Shown: positions 10,001-19,050 of the stretch, piece after piece
How positions within the stretch are numbered: the first letter of the stretch is position 1
Layout of the letters: each line of letters opens with the position of its first letter
DNA from: Pseudanabaena sp. lw0831
Lineage (GTDB): Bacteria > Cyanobacteriota > Cyanobacteriia > Pseudanabaenales > Pseudanabaenaceae
Direction: 5' to 3'
Assembly (NCBI RefSeq): GCF_016584665.1
Contig: NZ_BBJB01000012.1
Location: forward strand, 1 to 64,000
Length of the DNA: 64,000 nt
Made by a program: the position numbers and the translations under genes
Notes under the pieces: model-generated
Databases searched by the model: none
The model's input: only the letters and a program-made list of their open reading frames with translations
Told to the model about the DNA's origin: nothing

Positions 10001-11278
10001 CTAGATTTAATTGCCGAGATTCTGGATTTATCAAAAATTGAGGCGAAAAAACTCGATCTTTTCCCCAAAGCGATCTTCTTGCCAAATCTGTTACTAGGAG
10101 TTGCCCAAATCTGCCGCATCAAAGCTGAAGAAAAGGATTTGATGTTTTTGTATGAATTTGCCGATCTCATTCCGACCCATGTTCTTGCCGACGAGCAAAG
10201 GTTGCGTCAAATCTTGCTAAATCTTTTAGGAAATGCGATCAAATTTACCGATAGCGGTCATGTGAAATTAAAAGTGGATTTAGTCCCAGCAAGCGCTCCA
10301 TTAGAGTCAGATAGTGTCGATGATGACACATTACCTAGATCGCCAAAAATTCGTTTTGCGATTACCGATACTGGCAAAGGTATTGCCCCCCAACATCTAA
10401 AAAAGATATTTCTTCCCTTTGAGCAGGTAGGCGATCGCAAAAACCGTCCTGAAGGCACTGGTTTGGGCTTAGCGATTTCTCAAAAATTAGTAGCAATGAT
10501 GGGTTCTACTCTCCAAGTCAAAAGTGAGCTAAATCAAGGGAGTTACTTTTGGTTTGATCTAGAGCTACCTGAAGTCGAGGCCATAAATTCTCCAATGAAT
10601 AATGGCAATACACCTAGCGATAGTTACGAACGAATTACAGGTTATCAAGGTCGAAAGTTAACAATTTTAACAGTCGATGATCGCTGGATCAATCGTGTCG
10701 TAATCAAGCATTTACTAGAGCCATTAGGCTTTATCGTCCTAGAAGCAGATAATGGTTATAGTGGTATAGAGATGGCGCAAACAAACTCTGTAGATGCGAT
10801 CATTACCGACTTAGTAATGCCTGAACTTGACGGGTTTGAAATGACGCGGAGATTAAGGATAATGACTGAATTTCAACACATCCCCATCATTGCTATCTCT
10901 GCTAGCGTTTTAGAGACAGAGAGGCTAAAAAGTAATGAAGCTGGTTGCAATGAATTTTTAGCAAAACCTATTGATTCAATTATTCTCTTAGATAAGCTGA
11001 AAGAACATCTGCAACTATCTTGGATTTGTGAGCATTCACTAACAATGTTGAATCCAGTCGTTAATAGTGATGATCACCTAGTGATACCACCAAACGCAGA
11101 GCTAGGAGAAATTTTTAAGGCTTTGGATGTTGGTGATTTCAATGCGATCGAGCAAGAAGCTCAGAGAATTAGCCAACTCGATCCTCAATACCAAGGTTTT
11201 GCGTATAGATTACTAGACCTAGCACAAGCCTTTGACGAACAGAGTATTTTGAAATTGTTAGGACTTACGCAAAACTGA
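7052..11278 (+). CDS. Hybrid sensor histidine kinase: Cache-PAS-GAF-PAS-PAS-HisKA-HATPase-REC
   Basis: A 1408-residue membrane kinase. TM1 is about 22-44, an extracytoplasmic double-Cache-like sensor follows, TM2 is about 317-342. Then PAS (365-480), GAF (490-650), PAS (670-785), PAS (795-915), HisKA with phospho-acceptor His943 in [16 protein letters not shown], HATPase with GTGLGLAI, and a receiver with Asp1253 in [13 protein letters not shown] roughly 80-residue C-terminal tail resembles the one on the kinase at 37809. ATG 7052 is preferred over TTG 7040 and GTG 7043; no strong ribosome site decides. It probably forms an operon with the caspase-like gene. The external ligand is unknown. 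Confidence 0.9.
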   Translation: MPNKLPTDRASNPSKYLLATRNLFWGLAIALVGISSGGFWAFQWFGAQIQRNTEENLLAIAKLKSQQIEQWLKERKADVKIFAGRPTVRITIEANVNPIQDEASRVFAANLQPAIMSTKTAYGYQKIILLDRQGRTVWKAESDENLPETVANTFAQKIKSVPDFIEPELIDINMIETSKGKKVVYGILAPVYDQKKALIGAVYFEADPNNYLIPLLDSWPTSSRTAETFLVRQEDNLLRYLTALRHDNRIVLEATISLDKSDVFAVQAIKSQDSPFIAKSLDYRNEPVIAAALRVNGTPWLMISKIDVSEADAHLQQLAITISSLTVILIGFLLYVTYQVKKSGKLALKSLEQSSEVERLAIIAENTSLYATAIDTSLDGYAMIDSDGKFLEVNDSFGAISGYSTDELLSLTVFDLVIGDDFKPEEFVANILGMKKQRLQQKWERKNGDIIDVQLGVSYFAKKNNGCFFIFVQNLTTLFKIQYQLERSTKLYTILSKANEAIVRIQDIQQLLSEICQIAIDYGGFQLAWVGIPNPETQIVEVVAAAGEAIAYTKEIQISIDPTLPIAHGPTGLAIRENRVVITNDYANSECTLPWQAIVQKYNIKANATLPLSPEGKPIGAIMFYSAGVGFFDDDVVKLLVELTDDICLALRLAESEKRRKQAEATLLQSEERFRLAIVNAPFPIVLYSGSLKPLQINRAWVDRAGFADRDIREITAWTDRFCKEKLPALKPFDDSNRISIEAKDIEITVADGSSHIWKFDSALLSHISDTKQMFIGMAMDVTEQKKMELDLQESEERMRRTIISAPFPIMVHAEGGQVLQINEAWTELSGYSIEDIPTIENWTFKAYESQQSDVQDYINTLYAMNKKHKEGEYKIKAKDGSKRIWDFASAPLGRIADGRRTVISMAMDITDRKANEIALAKAKKQAEAANQAKSEFLASMSHELRTPLNGILGYAQILQRDPDATAKQIDGFNVIQQCGSHLLDLIAEILDLSKIEAKKLDLFPKAIFLPNLLLGVAQICRIKAEEKDLMFLYEFADLIPTHVLADEQRLRQILLNLLGNAIKFTDSGHVKLKVDLVPASAPLESDSVDDDTLPRSPKIRFAITDTGKGIAPQHLKKIFLPFEQVGDRKNRPEGTGLGLAISQKLVAMMGSTLQVKSELNQGSYFWFDLELPEVEAINSPMNNGNTPSDSYERITGYQGRKLTILTVDDRWINRVVIKHLLEPLGFIVLEADNGYSGIEMAQTNSVDAIITDLVMPELDGFEMTRRLRIMTEFQHIPIIAISASVLETERLKSNEAGCNEFLAKPIDSIILLDKLKEHLQLSWICEHSLTMLNPVVNSDDHLVIPPNAELGEIFKALDVGDFNAIEQEAQRISQLDPQYQGFAYRLLDLAQAFDEQSILKLLGLTQN

Positions 11279-11301
11279 CCTGAAAACCCTATTTTACCGT
11301 G

Positions 11302-11326
11302 GGGGCAATTCATGAATTGACCCTAC
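11302..11326. repeat. Imperfect copy of a GGGGCAATTCATGAATTG palindrome
   Basis: Matches the core of the perfect palindrome at 27458-27491 with decay in one arm. It follows the kinase stop and is followed by a T-run at 11333-11341, so it may act as a terminator. The rest of 11279-11442 shows nothing else. Confidence 0.6.
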
Positions 11327-11442
11327 ATTTCGTTTTTTTTTCGTAAGTACTAATTGTTATAGAAATCAGCAAATAACCATCTTTATAGCTCTATAATTGC
11401 GATTATGTATAGGCTCATCAAGACCACTCTCAAGATTTAGAT

Positions 11443-14181
11443 ATGTCAATCTCAAAGCCACCAATTATCTTTATCGTTGATGATAATCCTGCAAATGTTA
11501 AGGTTTTAACCCATACCCTAGCATCGTTTGGTTATAAAACTTTGGTGGCAATGGATGGACTGAGTGGAATTCAGAAAATCACCAAATCCCTGCCAGATCT
11601 AATCTTGCTAGACATTCTCATGCCCGATCTAGACGGGTTTGAGACTTGCCAACAGCTCAAGCAATCGGAAATTACTCGCGATATTCCGATTATCTTTATG
11701 ACAGCTCTCGCTAGTACCGCAGACAAAGTTAAAGGACTGAGCTTAGGAGCCGTAGACTATATTACCAAACCATTCCAAGAAGAGGAATTGATCGCCAGAT
11801 TAGAGTTGCATTTAAGACTGCGTCGTCTCAGCCAAGATTTAGCCTCACAAAATCAACAACTTCAAATCGAAATCGCCCAACGTGAAAAAGCGGAGGAACA
11901 ACTCCAAATCCTTTCTAAGGTGTCAGAGCAAAGCCCTGCATCTATTATGATTACAAATATGCAAGGCAATATTGAATATGTAAACCCTAAATTTGAAGAA
12001 TTGACAGGCTATAGCCTAGAAGATGTAATTGGTCAAAATCCCCGTATTCTCCAATCTGGCAATACACCCGAACAGGAATATACACATCTCTGGGAAAATC
12101 TCACTAAAGGTCAAGAATGGTATGGCGAGTTTCACAATAAAAAGCGAGATGGCTCACTCTATTGGGAACTAGCTTCCATTTCACCAATCAGAAATGCTAA
12201 AAACGAAATCACCCATTTTGTTGCTGTCAAAGAAGATATTACGCTCCGTAAGCAAAATGAATTGGAATTACATCAGCAGTTAGAGCGCGAAAAAATCGTA
12301 GCTAGTCTGACCCTAAATATTCGCCAGTCCCTTGATCTGTCAGCAATCTTAAATACAGCAGTTACAGAACTAAGAAAGACTTTAAATGTAGATCGCATCT
12401 TGGCTTATCAAATATTTGCCGATGGCAGCGGTAAGGCAGTGGCGGAATCGGTGGATGATCAATTAAATAAAATATTAGAGATTCAATTCCCTTTAGAAAT
12501 ATTTCCCCGTGAGATTTATCAAAGCTACATTCAAGGCAAAGTCTATCTTGTCGATGATTGTGATCTCGATGAAATAACACCTTGCCTCAGAGATTTTCTG
12601 CACAGCCTTGGAGTCAGATCTAAACTGGTTGCGCCAATTATTGAAAATGAACGCCTCTGGGGTTTACTAGTTGCTCATAACCATAATCCACATTCTTGGC
12701 AGCCATGGGAATCTGATCTGTTTCATCAGGTTAGTAATCAGATGGCGATCGCGATTTTTCAAGCTAATCTCTATCAACAGTTACAAGTAGAACTAGCAGA
12801 AAAAATACAAGTAGAAAAAGCCCTACAAGTTCTAAATCAAGAATTAGAAGATCGGGTGGCACAGCGCACAGCCGACCTCAAACAAAGCGAGTTACAGGTA
12901 CAAATAGAACTAATAGAGCGCAAACAAATCGAATTACAACTGCAAAAAAACAACGAACAGTTAGCACTCACAAATATCGAATTAGCAAGAGCCACTCGCC
13001 TCAAGGACGAGTTTTTGGCAAATATGAGCCATGAATTACGCACCCCTCTCAATGCAATTTTAGGCATGTCAGAGACATTGCAAGAAGAGATTTTAGGGAA
13101 ATTGAGCGATCGGCAAAAGAAAGCAATTACGATGATCGAAAATGGTGGGCAGCATTTACTTGCCCTAATTACCGATATTCTCGATCTTGCCAAAATTGAA
13201 TCTGGCAAACTAGAGTTACACATCGAAAACATAGAGATCAAGAAACTCTGTAACGATAGTCTCATTTTTGTTAGGCAACTAGCACTCAAAAAAAATATTC
13301 AACTCATCTTCAATATTTCCGATCAGTTAAAGCAACCTCAATTTGCCTATATCCAAGTTGATGAATTACGAATACGTCAAGCACTAATCAATTTACTCAC
13401 CAATGCCGTAAAGTTCACTAACGATGGCGGCATGGTCACCTTAGAGGCTCAAATATCCGAAATTAGTCATGAAGAGACACAATCTAAGTTTTATATTGAT
13501 TTTTTGGTGACCGATACAGGTATTGGTATTGCTCAAGAAGATGTCGGTAAGATGTTCCAAACCTTTGTCCAAATTGACAGCGCCCTCAATCGTAAATATG
13601 CAGGTACGGGTTTAGGCTTATCTTTGGTGAAAAAGATTGCCGAAATGCATGGAGGCTCAGTTGATTTTGAAAGTGAATTGGGAAAAGGTAGCAAGTTTCG
13701 GATTAGGCTTCCCTATCAGCATGATCTAACTGCCAATGATAATCTTGAGAATCTATCCCCTGCAATGTCCAATAAAGTTATAGACATTGCAGCGAGAGAT
13801 ACTCCTTACACAGTTCTCATCGCTGAAGACGATCCCGCAAATATCGAAGCCATGCAGAGCTATCTGGAAAGTCGGGGATATAAACTGTTGCTAGCTTCAA
13901 ATGGCAAAATAGCTGTGGATATGGCGATCGCGCAAAAGCCCGATATTATTTTGATGGATATTCAAATGCCTGAAGTGGATGGACTGACAGCAATAAAACT
14001 AATTCGTGCTAATCCAGAAATACATAACATTCCGATTATTGCACTGACGGCTCTCGCCATGAGGGGCGATCGGGAAAAATGTATAGAAGCAGGTGCTGAT
14101 GAATATGCTAGCAAACCAGTGCGCCTAAGCAAGCTCACTGTGATTATTCAACAACTTTTGCAAGAAATAGCTAGCACATAA
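11443..14181 (+). CDS. Soluble hybrid histidine kinase: REC-PAS-GAF-HisKA-HATPase-REC
   Basis: A 912-residue cytoplasmic protein with no membrane segment. An N-terminal receiver (Asp57 in LLDILMPDLDG) is followed by a PAS domain (157-270), a phytochrome-type GAF (285-440), a coiled coil, HisKA with His530 in [16 protein letters not shown], HATPase with GTGLGLSL, and a second receiver with Asp839 in LMDIQMPEVDG. The GAF has Cys381 in TPCLRDFLHSLGV where cyanobacteriochromes carry the bilin Cys, but the usual following His is Leu. It lies 165 bases after the preceding kinase in the same orientation, and probably has its own promoter. Output target unknown. Confidence 0.9.
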   Translation: MSISKPPIIFIVDDNPANVKVLTHTLASFGYKTLVAMDGLSGIQKITKSLPDLILLDILMPDLDGFETCQQLKQSEITRDIPIIFMTALASTADKVKGLSLGAVDYITKPFQEEELIARLELHLRLRRLSQDLASQNQQLQIEIAQREKAEEQLQILSKVSEQSPASIMITNMQGNIEYVNPKFEELTGYSLEDVIGQNPRILQSGNTPEQEYTHLWENLTKGQEWYGEFHNKKRDGSLYWELASISPIRNAKNEITHFVAVKEDITLRKQNELELHQQLEREKIVASLTLNIRQSLDLSAILNTAVTELRKTLNVDRILAYQIFADGSGKAVAESVDDQLNKILEIQFPLEIFPREIYQSYIQGKVYLVDDCDLDEITPCLRDFLHSLGVRSKLVAPIIENERLWGLLVAHNHNPHSWQPWESDLFHQVSNQMAIAIFQANLYQQLQVELAEKIQVEKALQVLNQELEDRVAQRTADLKQSELQVQIELIERKQIELQLQKNNEQLALTNIELARATRLKDEFLANMSHELRTPLNAILGMSETLQEEILGKLSDRQKKAITMIENGGQHLLALITDILDLAKIESGKLELHIENIEIKKLCNDSLIFVRQLALKKNIQLIFNISDQLKQPQFAYIQVDELRIRQALINLLTNAVKFTNDGGMVTLEAQISEISHEETQSKFYIDFLVTDTGIGIAQEDVGKMFQTFVQIDSALNRKYAGTGLGLSLVKKIAEMHGGSVDFESELGKGSKFRIRLPYQHDLTANDNLENLSPAMSNKVIDIAARDTPYTVLIAEDDPANIEAMQSYLESRGYKLLLASNGKIAVDMAIAQKPDIILMDIQMPEVDGLTAIKLIRANPEIHNIPIIALTALAMRGDREKCIEAGADEYASKPVRLSKLTVIIQQLLQEIAST

Positions 14182-14337
14182 AACCCAAATAAATAAAGGG
14201 CGGTGCGAAGCGCCGCCCTTCATTTATTTGGGTTTTGATTTTTCCTAATATATAGCAATGTAAGAGATATATAGGAAAAATCAAAACCCAAAAGATGAGT
14301 GACGGTGCGAAGCACCGCCACTCATCTTTTGGGTTTT
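14180..14337. repeat. Compound palindrome: three consecutive hairpins
   Basis: Hairpin 1 is 14180-14236 (24-base arms, core GGGCGG..CCGCCC); hairpin 3 is 14283-14337 (26-base arms, core GGTGC-GAA-GCACC). Between them 14237-14282 forms a third palindrome with arms GATTTTTCCTA and TAGGAAAAATC. The right arm of the first and left arm of the third also pair with each other through GGGTTTTGATTTTTCCTA, so alternative cruciforms are possible. The first arm includes the stop codon of the preceding kinase. Confidence 0.85.
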
Positions 14338-14370
14338 ATGTCCTAAGCAAAGCTTAAATTGCTATAAATA

Positions 14371-14514
14371 TTCCTAGTGATTCAGGCGGCTATCCCTACG
14401 TTTTCAGTCTAGCGCTCGTAAACCATCATTTCTATAACGACCTTAGCAACAAATCTTAAAGTATAAAAAAATGGCTGTAAAAAAAGAAGACCCCAAGCGA
14501 TCGCGTGCTCGTTT
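14371..14514 (+). repeat. Direct duplication of the ftsH 5' region, copy 1
   Basis: A 144-bp copy of 15187-15330 with 8 mismatches by eye (about 94% identity). It covers the upstream region plus the first codons of ftsH. The two copies bracket the xisI/xisH cassette. Confidence 0.95.
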
Positions 14515-14554
14515 ATCAAGTCGCATGAAATATAGCTGTAGTCACTCTAGTTAA
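14471..14554 (+). pseudogene. ftsH 5' remnant (27 codons)
   Basis: Starts with the same 15 residues as FtsH ([15 protein letters not shown]), then diverges to a stop at 14552-14554. The full upstream sequence of ftsH is duplicated with it, so a 27-residue peptide could be made if the promoter lies in the repeat. Most likely a by-product of the insertion of the xisHI cassette. Confidence 0.85.
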
Positions 14555-14606
14555 GAAAAAAAGAGAGCTGCGGTGCTTCGCACCGCAGCTCTCTTTTTTT
14601 CTTAAC
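14550..14606 (-). terminator. Perfect 27-bp hairpin at the xisI 3' end
   Basis: Arms of 27 bases around a TTC loop, core GCGGTGC-TTC-GCACCGC, with an A-run on the left giving a T-run on the minus-strand transcript. The arm overlaps the xisI stop codon. Probable terminator and member of the palindrome family. Confidence 0.8.
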
Positions 14607-14943
14607 CTACTGCAAACTCGGTATCAGCACGCACTCTAAGAGGCTGAAATCCTAATACAATATCTTCCCTTGGTACGCCTAGCTTCAATAGTTCATAGGC
14701 AATACCACCCTCAGTCCCATCGTATTGAATCCAAATCTTTTCATCTTTGATATCTAGATGTAACAAACATCCATAATCTCTTATATCATTATGTTTCCAA
14801 CCTACATAAACTAACTGATAATGATCGCGCTCCACATCAAAAATAGTCTGAGCCTCGACTTCCTTTGAAGATTGCATAGATCGATGCGCTCTTGCTTGCA
14901 TTAGTTGTTGAATATATTGCCTATAGACATTTACTTTATCCAT
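14602..14943 (-). CDS. xisI: XisI-like protein (fdxN element excision controlling factor)
   Basis: A 113-residue protein with the typical length and motifs of XisI: DHYQLVYVGWK, GCLLHLDIKDEKIWIQYDGTEGGIA, ELLKLGVPREDIVLGFQP. XisH and XisI were named as controllers of the nitrogen-fixation fdxN element in Anabaena, but most copies lie far from such elements and their role is open. It is coupled to the xisH remnant, overlapping it by 13 bases. The cassette lies upstream of ftsH on the opposite strand. Confidence 0.9.
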   Translation of the reverse strand: MDKVNVYRQYIQQLMQARAHRSMQSSKEVEAQTIFDVERDHYQLVYVGWKHNDIRDYGCLLHLDIKDEKIWIQYDGTEGGIAYELLKLGVPREDIVLGFQPLRVRADTEFAVG

Positions 14944-15116
14944 TGTTCAATAATCTCCTTCTCTAAGTCATAAACCAAAAGCTTAAGTTGACTGCGCTGC
15001 ACAACTCTATACATTTCAACTCCACCTACACGCAATTCATAGGGATCATGAGTTATTTCCCACCCATCTTTCTCAAGGGCGTGTTTAACGAGATCGTGAT
15101 ATAAATCTTTTGTCAT
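14931..15116 (-). pseudogene. xisH: XisH with large in-frame internal deletion
   Basis: Only 61 residues, versus about 138 in full-length XisH. The N-terminal part (KDLYHDLVKHALEKDGWEIT, then HDPYELRVGGVEMY) matches the XisH start and the C-terminal part (QRSQLKLLVYDLEKEIIEQWI) matches its end. The roughly 75 residues between them, which in XisH hold the endonuclease-like core (LGAE...EIKSF), are missing and the frame is kept. It may survive as an interaction partner of XisI, but nuclease activity should be lost. Confidence 0.85.
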
Positions 15117-15186
15117 ACATAATTATTTCATATCAAATCGTAGATAACTAAAAAGTCGCACAAGGCGCTGCTTTTTGGTGTTTATC

Positions 15187-15330
15187 TTCCTAGCGATACA
15201 GGCGGCTATCCCTACGTTTTCAGTCTAGCGCGAGTAAACCATCATTTCTATAATGACTTCAGCAACAAATCTTAAAGTATAAAAAAATGGCTGTAAAAAA
15301 AGAAGACCCCAAGCGATCGCGCGCTCGTTT
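15187..15330 (+). repeat. Direct duplication of the ftsH 5' region, copy 2 (functional)
   Basis: The copy attached to the intact ftsH gene; it includes the presumed promoter, leader and first 15 codons. Partner of 14371-14514. Confidence 0.95.
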
Positions 15331-17152
15331 GATTGGCAATGTCCTATTGCTGATCGGTGCAGGATTGCTCATTATAAATATATTTTTACCAAACTTATTT
15401 GCACCTCCAGTGGCGCGTGTTCCCTATAGCCTCTTCGTGCATGAAATCGAAGAAGGACATGTAGCGCGTGTATATATCGGGCAAGACCAAATCACCTATC
15501 AATTAAAAGGTGTCACCCCTGATATCCTTGGTGATGTGATTTCCACCACCCCAATTTTTGACTTAAATCTTCCCGAACGCCTCGAAAAGAGTGGTGTAGA
15601 ATTTGCAGCCGCGCCTGTACAGAAATCGGGCTGGTTCGGTACATTGCTTAGCTGGGTAATTCCCCCATTAATCTTTGTGGGTATCTTCCAACTCTTTAGT
15701 CGTAACGGTGGCGGTGGCGGTGCACCTGGTGGCTTGCAAATTGGTAAGAGCAAAGCCAAGGTCTATGTCGAAGGCGAAGCGACCAAAACTATGTTTACCG
15801 ATGTTGCAGGTGTCGATGAAGCGAAACTAGAACTCCAAGAAATTGTGCAGTTCCTCAAGACTCCAGAGAAGTACACCAAAATCGGCGCAAGGATTCCTAA
15901 AGGCGTATTGCTCGTTGGCCCCCCAGGTACTGGTAAAACTTTGCTGGCTAAGGCAGTTGCTGGTGAAGCAGGTGTTCCCTTCTTCAGCATTTCTGGTTCT
16001 GAATTTGTGGAACTCTTTGTCGGTGTTGGTTCTTCACGAGTACGCGATTTGTTTGAGCAAGCCAAAAAACAATCGCCTTGTATCATTTTTATCGATGAAC
16101 TTGATGCGATCGGTAAGGCTCGCTCTAGCGGCGGTATGTATGGCGGTAACGATGAACGCGAACAAACTCTCAATCAGTTGCTCACGGAAATGGATGGCTT
16201 TGGTGTTGATGGAACGACAGTGATCGTTCTCGCTGCAACTAACCGCCCAGAGACCCTTGACCAAGCACTATTACGTCCAGGTCGTTTCGATCGCCAAGTC
16301 CTAGTCGATCGCCCTGACAAGAGCGGACGCTTAGAAATTCTTAAAATCCACGCTGCGAAAGTCACTCTCGACAAGAGTGTTGACCTAGAGACGATCGCAA
16401 CACGTACTTCAGGTTTTGCGGGTGCTGACCTTGCTAACCTCGTGAATGAAGCGGCGCTACTTGCGGCTCGTGCTGGACGTGAAACTGTCTTGCTTGAAGA
16501 CTTTGCCGAAGCTGTAGAACGGGTTGTCGCGGGTCTAGAAAAGAAGAGTCGCGTTCTCAATGAGAACGAGAAGCGGATTGTTGCCTATCACGAAGTTGGT
16601 CATGCTCTAGTAGGAGCGCTTAACTCTAGTAGCGGTAAAGTTGAGAAAATCTCCATCGTGCCTCGCGGTATGGCAGCTCTCGGTTACACCTTGCAACTCC
16701 CAACAGAAGATCGCTTCTTGTTGAGCAAAGAAGAAATCGAAGCCCAAATTGCGACTCTACTCGGTGGGCGATCGGCGGAAGAAATCATCTTTGGTAGCAT
16801 CACCACTGGTGCATCCAATGACCTCCAACGCGCTACTGATCTCGCTGACAAGATGGTGACTAGCTACGGCATGAGTAAAGTTTTGGGGCCACTTGCCTAC
16901 CAAAAGCAACAAAATCAATTCCTCGGCGGTATGGAGATGGCTCGCAATGTTAGCCCTGCCACTTCGGAAGCGATCGACAAGGAAATCAAAAGCATTGTCG
17001 AGAATGCCCATGCAAAGGCGCTAGCGATTCTCAATGCTAATCGCGATCTACTAGAGTCGATCTCTGAGAAGCTTTTAGAAACAGAAGTTATCGAGGGTGA
17101 TTTCCTGACTGGTTTGCTATCTCAAGTCAAGCCTGCTGAAGTTAACGTATAA
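15287..17152 (+). CDS. ftsH: ATP-dependent zinc metalloprotease FtsH
   Basis: A 621-residue membrane AAA+ protease, full length. TM1 is about 16-34 and TM2 about 117-137, enclosing a periplasmic or lumenal domain. The AAA module has Walker A GPPGTGKT (211-218), Walker [12 protein letters not shown] and the SRH region [20 protein letters not shown]; the zinc site is HEVGH (435-439). It degrades membrane proteins, in cyanobacteria including damaged photosystem subunits. Sequence style is closer to the FtsH1/FtsH3 class than to the thylakoid FtsH2 (an impression, not a tree). Its upstream region is duplicated at 14371-14514. A strong terminator follows. Confidence 0.97.
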   Translation: MAVKKEDPKRSRARLIGNVLLLIGAGLLIINIFLPNLFAPPVARVPYSLFVHEIEEGHVARVYIGQDQITYQLKGVTPDILGDVISTTPIFDLNLPERLEKSGVEFAAAPVQKSGWFGTLLSWVIPPLIFVGIFQLFSRNGGGGGAPGGLQIGKSKAKVYVEGEATKTMFTDVAGVDEAKLELQEIVQFLKTPEKYTKIGARIPKGVLLVGPPGTGKTLLAKAVAGEAGVPFFSISGSEFVELFVGVGSSRVRDLFEQAKKQSPCIIFIDELDAIGKARSSGGMYGGNDEREQTLNQLLTEMDGFGVDGTTVIVLAATNRPETLDQALLRPGRFDRQVLVDRPDKSGRLEILKIHAAKVTLDKSVDLETIATRTSGFAGADLANLVNEAALLAARAGRETVLLEDFAEAVERVVAGLEKKSRVLNENEKRIVAYHEVGHALVGALNSSSGKVEKISIVPRGMAALGYTLQLPTEDRFLLSKEEIEAQIATLLGGRSAEEIIFGSITTGASNDLQRATDLADKMVTSYGMSKVLGPLAYQKQQNQFLGGMEMARNVSPATSEAIDKEIKSIVENAHAKALAILNANRDLLESISEKLLETEVIEGDFLTGLLSQVKPAEVNV

Positions 17153-17168
17153 AAATCTCGTTACATCA

Positions 17169-17199
17169 CCAAAAAGCCGCGCAATGCGCGGCTTTTTGG
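17169..17199 (+). terminator. Terminator of ftsH
   Basis: Perfect 14-base arms, CCAAAAAGCCGCGC with loop AAT, followed by T-rich sequence, 16 bases after the ftsH stop. Confidence 0.9.
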
Positions 17200-17237
17200 T
17201 TTCTTAAAGACTTTGTAACCGCTTTACTGCTTAGCAA

Positions 17238-17552
17238 ATGGTGCTGATCGCGCAGACCCTTTCCACAGGCAAAGTCAAGCGAAATATGCCTGATCCCATT
17301 CCTGTGATGATTATTGGACGTTTAGCAGTCGATCTCAATTGGCAGGGTAAGAGAATTGGCAAAGCCTTACTAAGGGATGCGATACTTCGCACTTTACAGG
17401 CTTCTGAAATTGCGAGAATTAGAGCGATTTTAGTGGAAGCAATTTCTGAAGAGGCAAAGCAATTTTATGAGAAGTGTGGTTTTACGGTTTCGCCTATTGC
17501 GCCGATGACCGTGATGATTACGATCAACGATGCAATTTCATCTTTAACGTAA
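17238..17552 (+). pseudogene. N-terminally truncated GNAT acetyltransferase
   Basis: The 104 residues begin close to the acetyl-CoA-binding core: PVMIIGRLAVDLNWQGKRIGKALLRDA is the GNAT motif A (R/Q-x-x-G-x-G/A), and AKQFYEKCGF is motif B. TacT-like GNAT toxins of this type have about 60 more residues at the N-terminus, and no DUF1778 antitoxin is present. The upstream sequence is the ftsH terminator, so the 5' part was lost. Some fold could remain, so a short functional form cannot be excluded. Confidence 0.65.
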
Positions 17553-17667
17553 ATAAATCAAGCAATTTTGGGATATTACTGACCTATCTTAAACTGGTAT
17601 ATAGATAAACATCATCCATTTCCCTGTGTTAGACTTTGACTAGCTTATTGCTTAAAAAGAGGCAAAT

Positions 17668-17898
17668 ATGAACTACCGAAACATTATTACAATTGAGGCG
17701 GATAAACGAGGTGGTAAGCCTTGTATTCGTCGAATGCGTATTACTGTATATGATGTTTTGGGTTGGTTAGCATCTGGAATGTCTCATGCTGAAATCTTAG
17801 ATGATTTCCCAGAATTGACAGAGCAAGATATCAGGGCTTGTTTGGAGTTTGCTGCTGATCGAGAACATAGATTGATGGCTGTTGTGGGTGCTGCGTGA
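17668..17898 (+). CDS. DUF433 antitoxin-like protein
   Basis: A 76-residue DUF433 protein: GGKPCIRRMRITVYDVLGWLASG, then EILDDFPELTEQDIRACLEFAAD, a winged-helix DNA-binding fold. DUF433 proteins pair with DUF5615 PIN-like toxins (VapBC-like arrangement). Overlaps the toxin gene by four bases (GTGA). A second such pair lies at 37084-37776. Confidence 0.88.
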   Translation: MNYRNIITIEADKRGGKPCIRRMRITVYDVLGWLASGMSHAEILDDFPELTEQDIRACLEFAADREHRLMAVVGAA

Positions 17899-18227
17899 GA
17901 TTACTATTCGATCAAAACTTGAGTCGTAAGCTCGTGGGGAGATTGGTCGATCTTTTCCCAAACTGTAGCCATGTTCAGTTTCATGATTTGGCAGATAAAA
18001 CTGATACGGAGATATGGGAGTTTGCAAAGAATAGTGGTTTCTGCATTGTGACTCAAGATGCAGATTTTGCGGAGAGAAGTCGTTTGTATGGTTCTCCTCC
18101 TAAAGTGATTTGGTTGCGCTGTGGAAATGTTCCCACAAGCCAGATTGAGAAAATACTACGTTCTGGATTAGAAGTAATTCAGGAATTAAGAAACAGTTCA
18201 AATATAGATTGCCTTGAGATTTATTAG
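17895..18227 (+). CDS. DUF5615 PIN-like toxin
   Basis: A 110-residue PIN-like protein with the acidic residues typical of the family: LLFDQNLS at the N-terminus, DKTDTEIWEFAKNSGFCIVTQDADF and a final PPKVIWLRCGN. PIN toxins are RNases acting on tRNA, rRNA or mRNA. Starts at GTG inside the DUF433 stop overlap. Confidence 0.88.
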   Translation: MRLLFDQNLSRKLVGRLVDLFPNCSHVQFHDLADKTDTEIWEFAKNSGFCIVTQDADFAERSRLYGSPPKVIWLRCGNVPTSQIEKILRSGLEVIQELRNSSNIDCLEIY

Positions 18228-18335
18228 ATCCGATCACTCAGTTTCTAAATCTGATCACTCAACACACTAAAAATCCAATAAATTTATTCATTGTAAATAA
18301 AATAATAACTCAGTAAGTTTTTCATTAGAAAACTA

Positions 18336-18363
18336 TTGACAATAAGCTTGCTCATGTTATAGT
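18336..18363 (+). promoter_or_regulatory. Strong sigma70-type promoter ahead of the hnh-rnc leader
   Basis: Consensus -35 TTGACA (18336-18341) and -10 TATAGT (18358-18363) with a 16-base spacer. The predicted start near 18370 lies just before the long hairpin at 18376-18632. No terminator is seen before hnh, so the transcript probably runs into hnh and rnc. Confidence 0.8.
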
Positions 18364-18375
18364 CAAATTATGCAA

Positions 18376-18632
18376 GCGAATATCAGTAGCTTGGGTGTAC
18401 GTCTTAAGTACACTACGCGCATTTCTCGGTTTAACGCATGGTTTATGTTTTGAACTAGCATTTCTGAGGAATCGGTAGTCTACTATTCTTAAAGCGATAT
18501 TGATTCAATGCATAGAATATGCGTTAAATCCAGAGGTTCGCGTAGTGTTCTTAAGACGTTTACCAACATGCATAATTGCTCTTTCTACATTTGTTGGAAG
18601 GAATATTTTGCATAACTAAACTGATATTTTGC
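18376..18632 (+). ncRNA. Long imperfect hairpin RNA (leader or separate ncRNA)
   Basis: Three successive arm pairs nest in order: 18376-18388 with 18618-18632, 18391-18419 with 18539-18566 (including ACGTCTTAAG and ACACTACGCG with their complements), and 18425-18439 with 18519-18535 (core TTTAACGCAT). The result is a rod-like RNA of roughly 260 nt right behind a consensus promoter. No coding frame is seen. It could be the 5' leader of the hnh-rnc operon, an independent RNA such as a 6S-like rod, or a large palindromic element. The first option suggests an RNase III target (inference). Confidence 0.6.
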
Positions 18633-18668
18633 TGCTAATTAAACACTAGCTAACAAAATAAACAAATT

Positions 18669-18965
18669 ATGAATAAGAAAAAAATGCGTCGTGAAATTGC
18701 CCACCGTGACGGTTCTTGTTGTTGTTATTGTGGTTGGTTTCTACCTACTCATGGAACCATTGAGCATTACTTTGTGCCTAAAAGTTTAGGTGGAACTGAC
18801 CATATCGACAATTTGAAAATTGCTTGTAAGCCATGTAATCACGATCGTGGTAATAACCCCGTACCACCACCACTAAAGAAGCCATCTAGTTTCCCTCAAG
18901 GCAATAGTTCATTCCCTGCCCCACAAAAGTATAGAAATTCCTCTTTAAATAACTCTGGCAAATAG
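18669..18965 (+). CDS. Small HNH endonuclease
   Basis: A 98-residue HNH protein. Zinc-binding pairs are CYCG and CKPC, and the HNH core is IEHYFVPKSLGG...NLKIACKPCNHDRG. It has no other domain; the C-terminal 30 residues are proline- and serine-rich and look disordered. It is the first gene after the hairpin leader and 85 bases upstream of rnc, same strand. Stand-alone HNH proteins of this size are common in cyanobacteria with unknown targets. Confidence 0.88.
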   Translation: MNKKKMRREIAHRDGSCCCYCGWFLPTHGTIEHYFVPKSLGGTDHIDNLKIACKPCNHDRGNNPVPPPLKKPSSFPQGNSSFPAPQKYRNSSLNNSGK

Positions 18966-19050
18966 CTTTTGCTCAACTAAAATCTAGATTTTATATTTAG
19001 GTTTTAGTTGATTTAAACAACTATATTTCTAACAAATAAACCCAATAAAA

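Noticed and set aside
12837-13289. 150-residue minus-strand reading frame
   Set aside because: It is antisense to the HisKA region of the kinase at 11443, Ser/Cys-rich with no family likeness; a shadow frame.
18376-18632. Firm call as 6S RNA or tmRNA
   Set aside because: The rod shape is compatible with 6S RNA, but I could not confirm its conserved bubble; no tRNA-like ends or tag frame for tmRNA.
18376-18965. Structured RNA next to an HNH gene as an IscB/omega-RNA (HEARO) system
   Set aside because: The HNH protein has only 98 residues and no RuvC or bridge-helix region, and the hairpin is a simple rod without the features of omega RNA.
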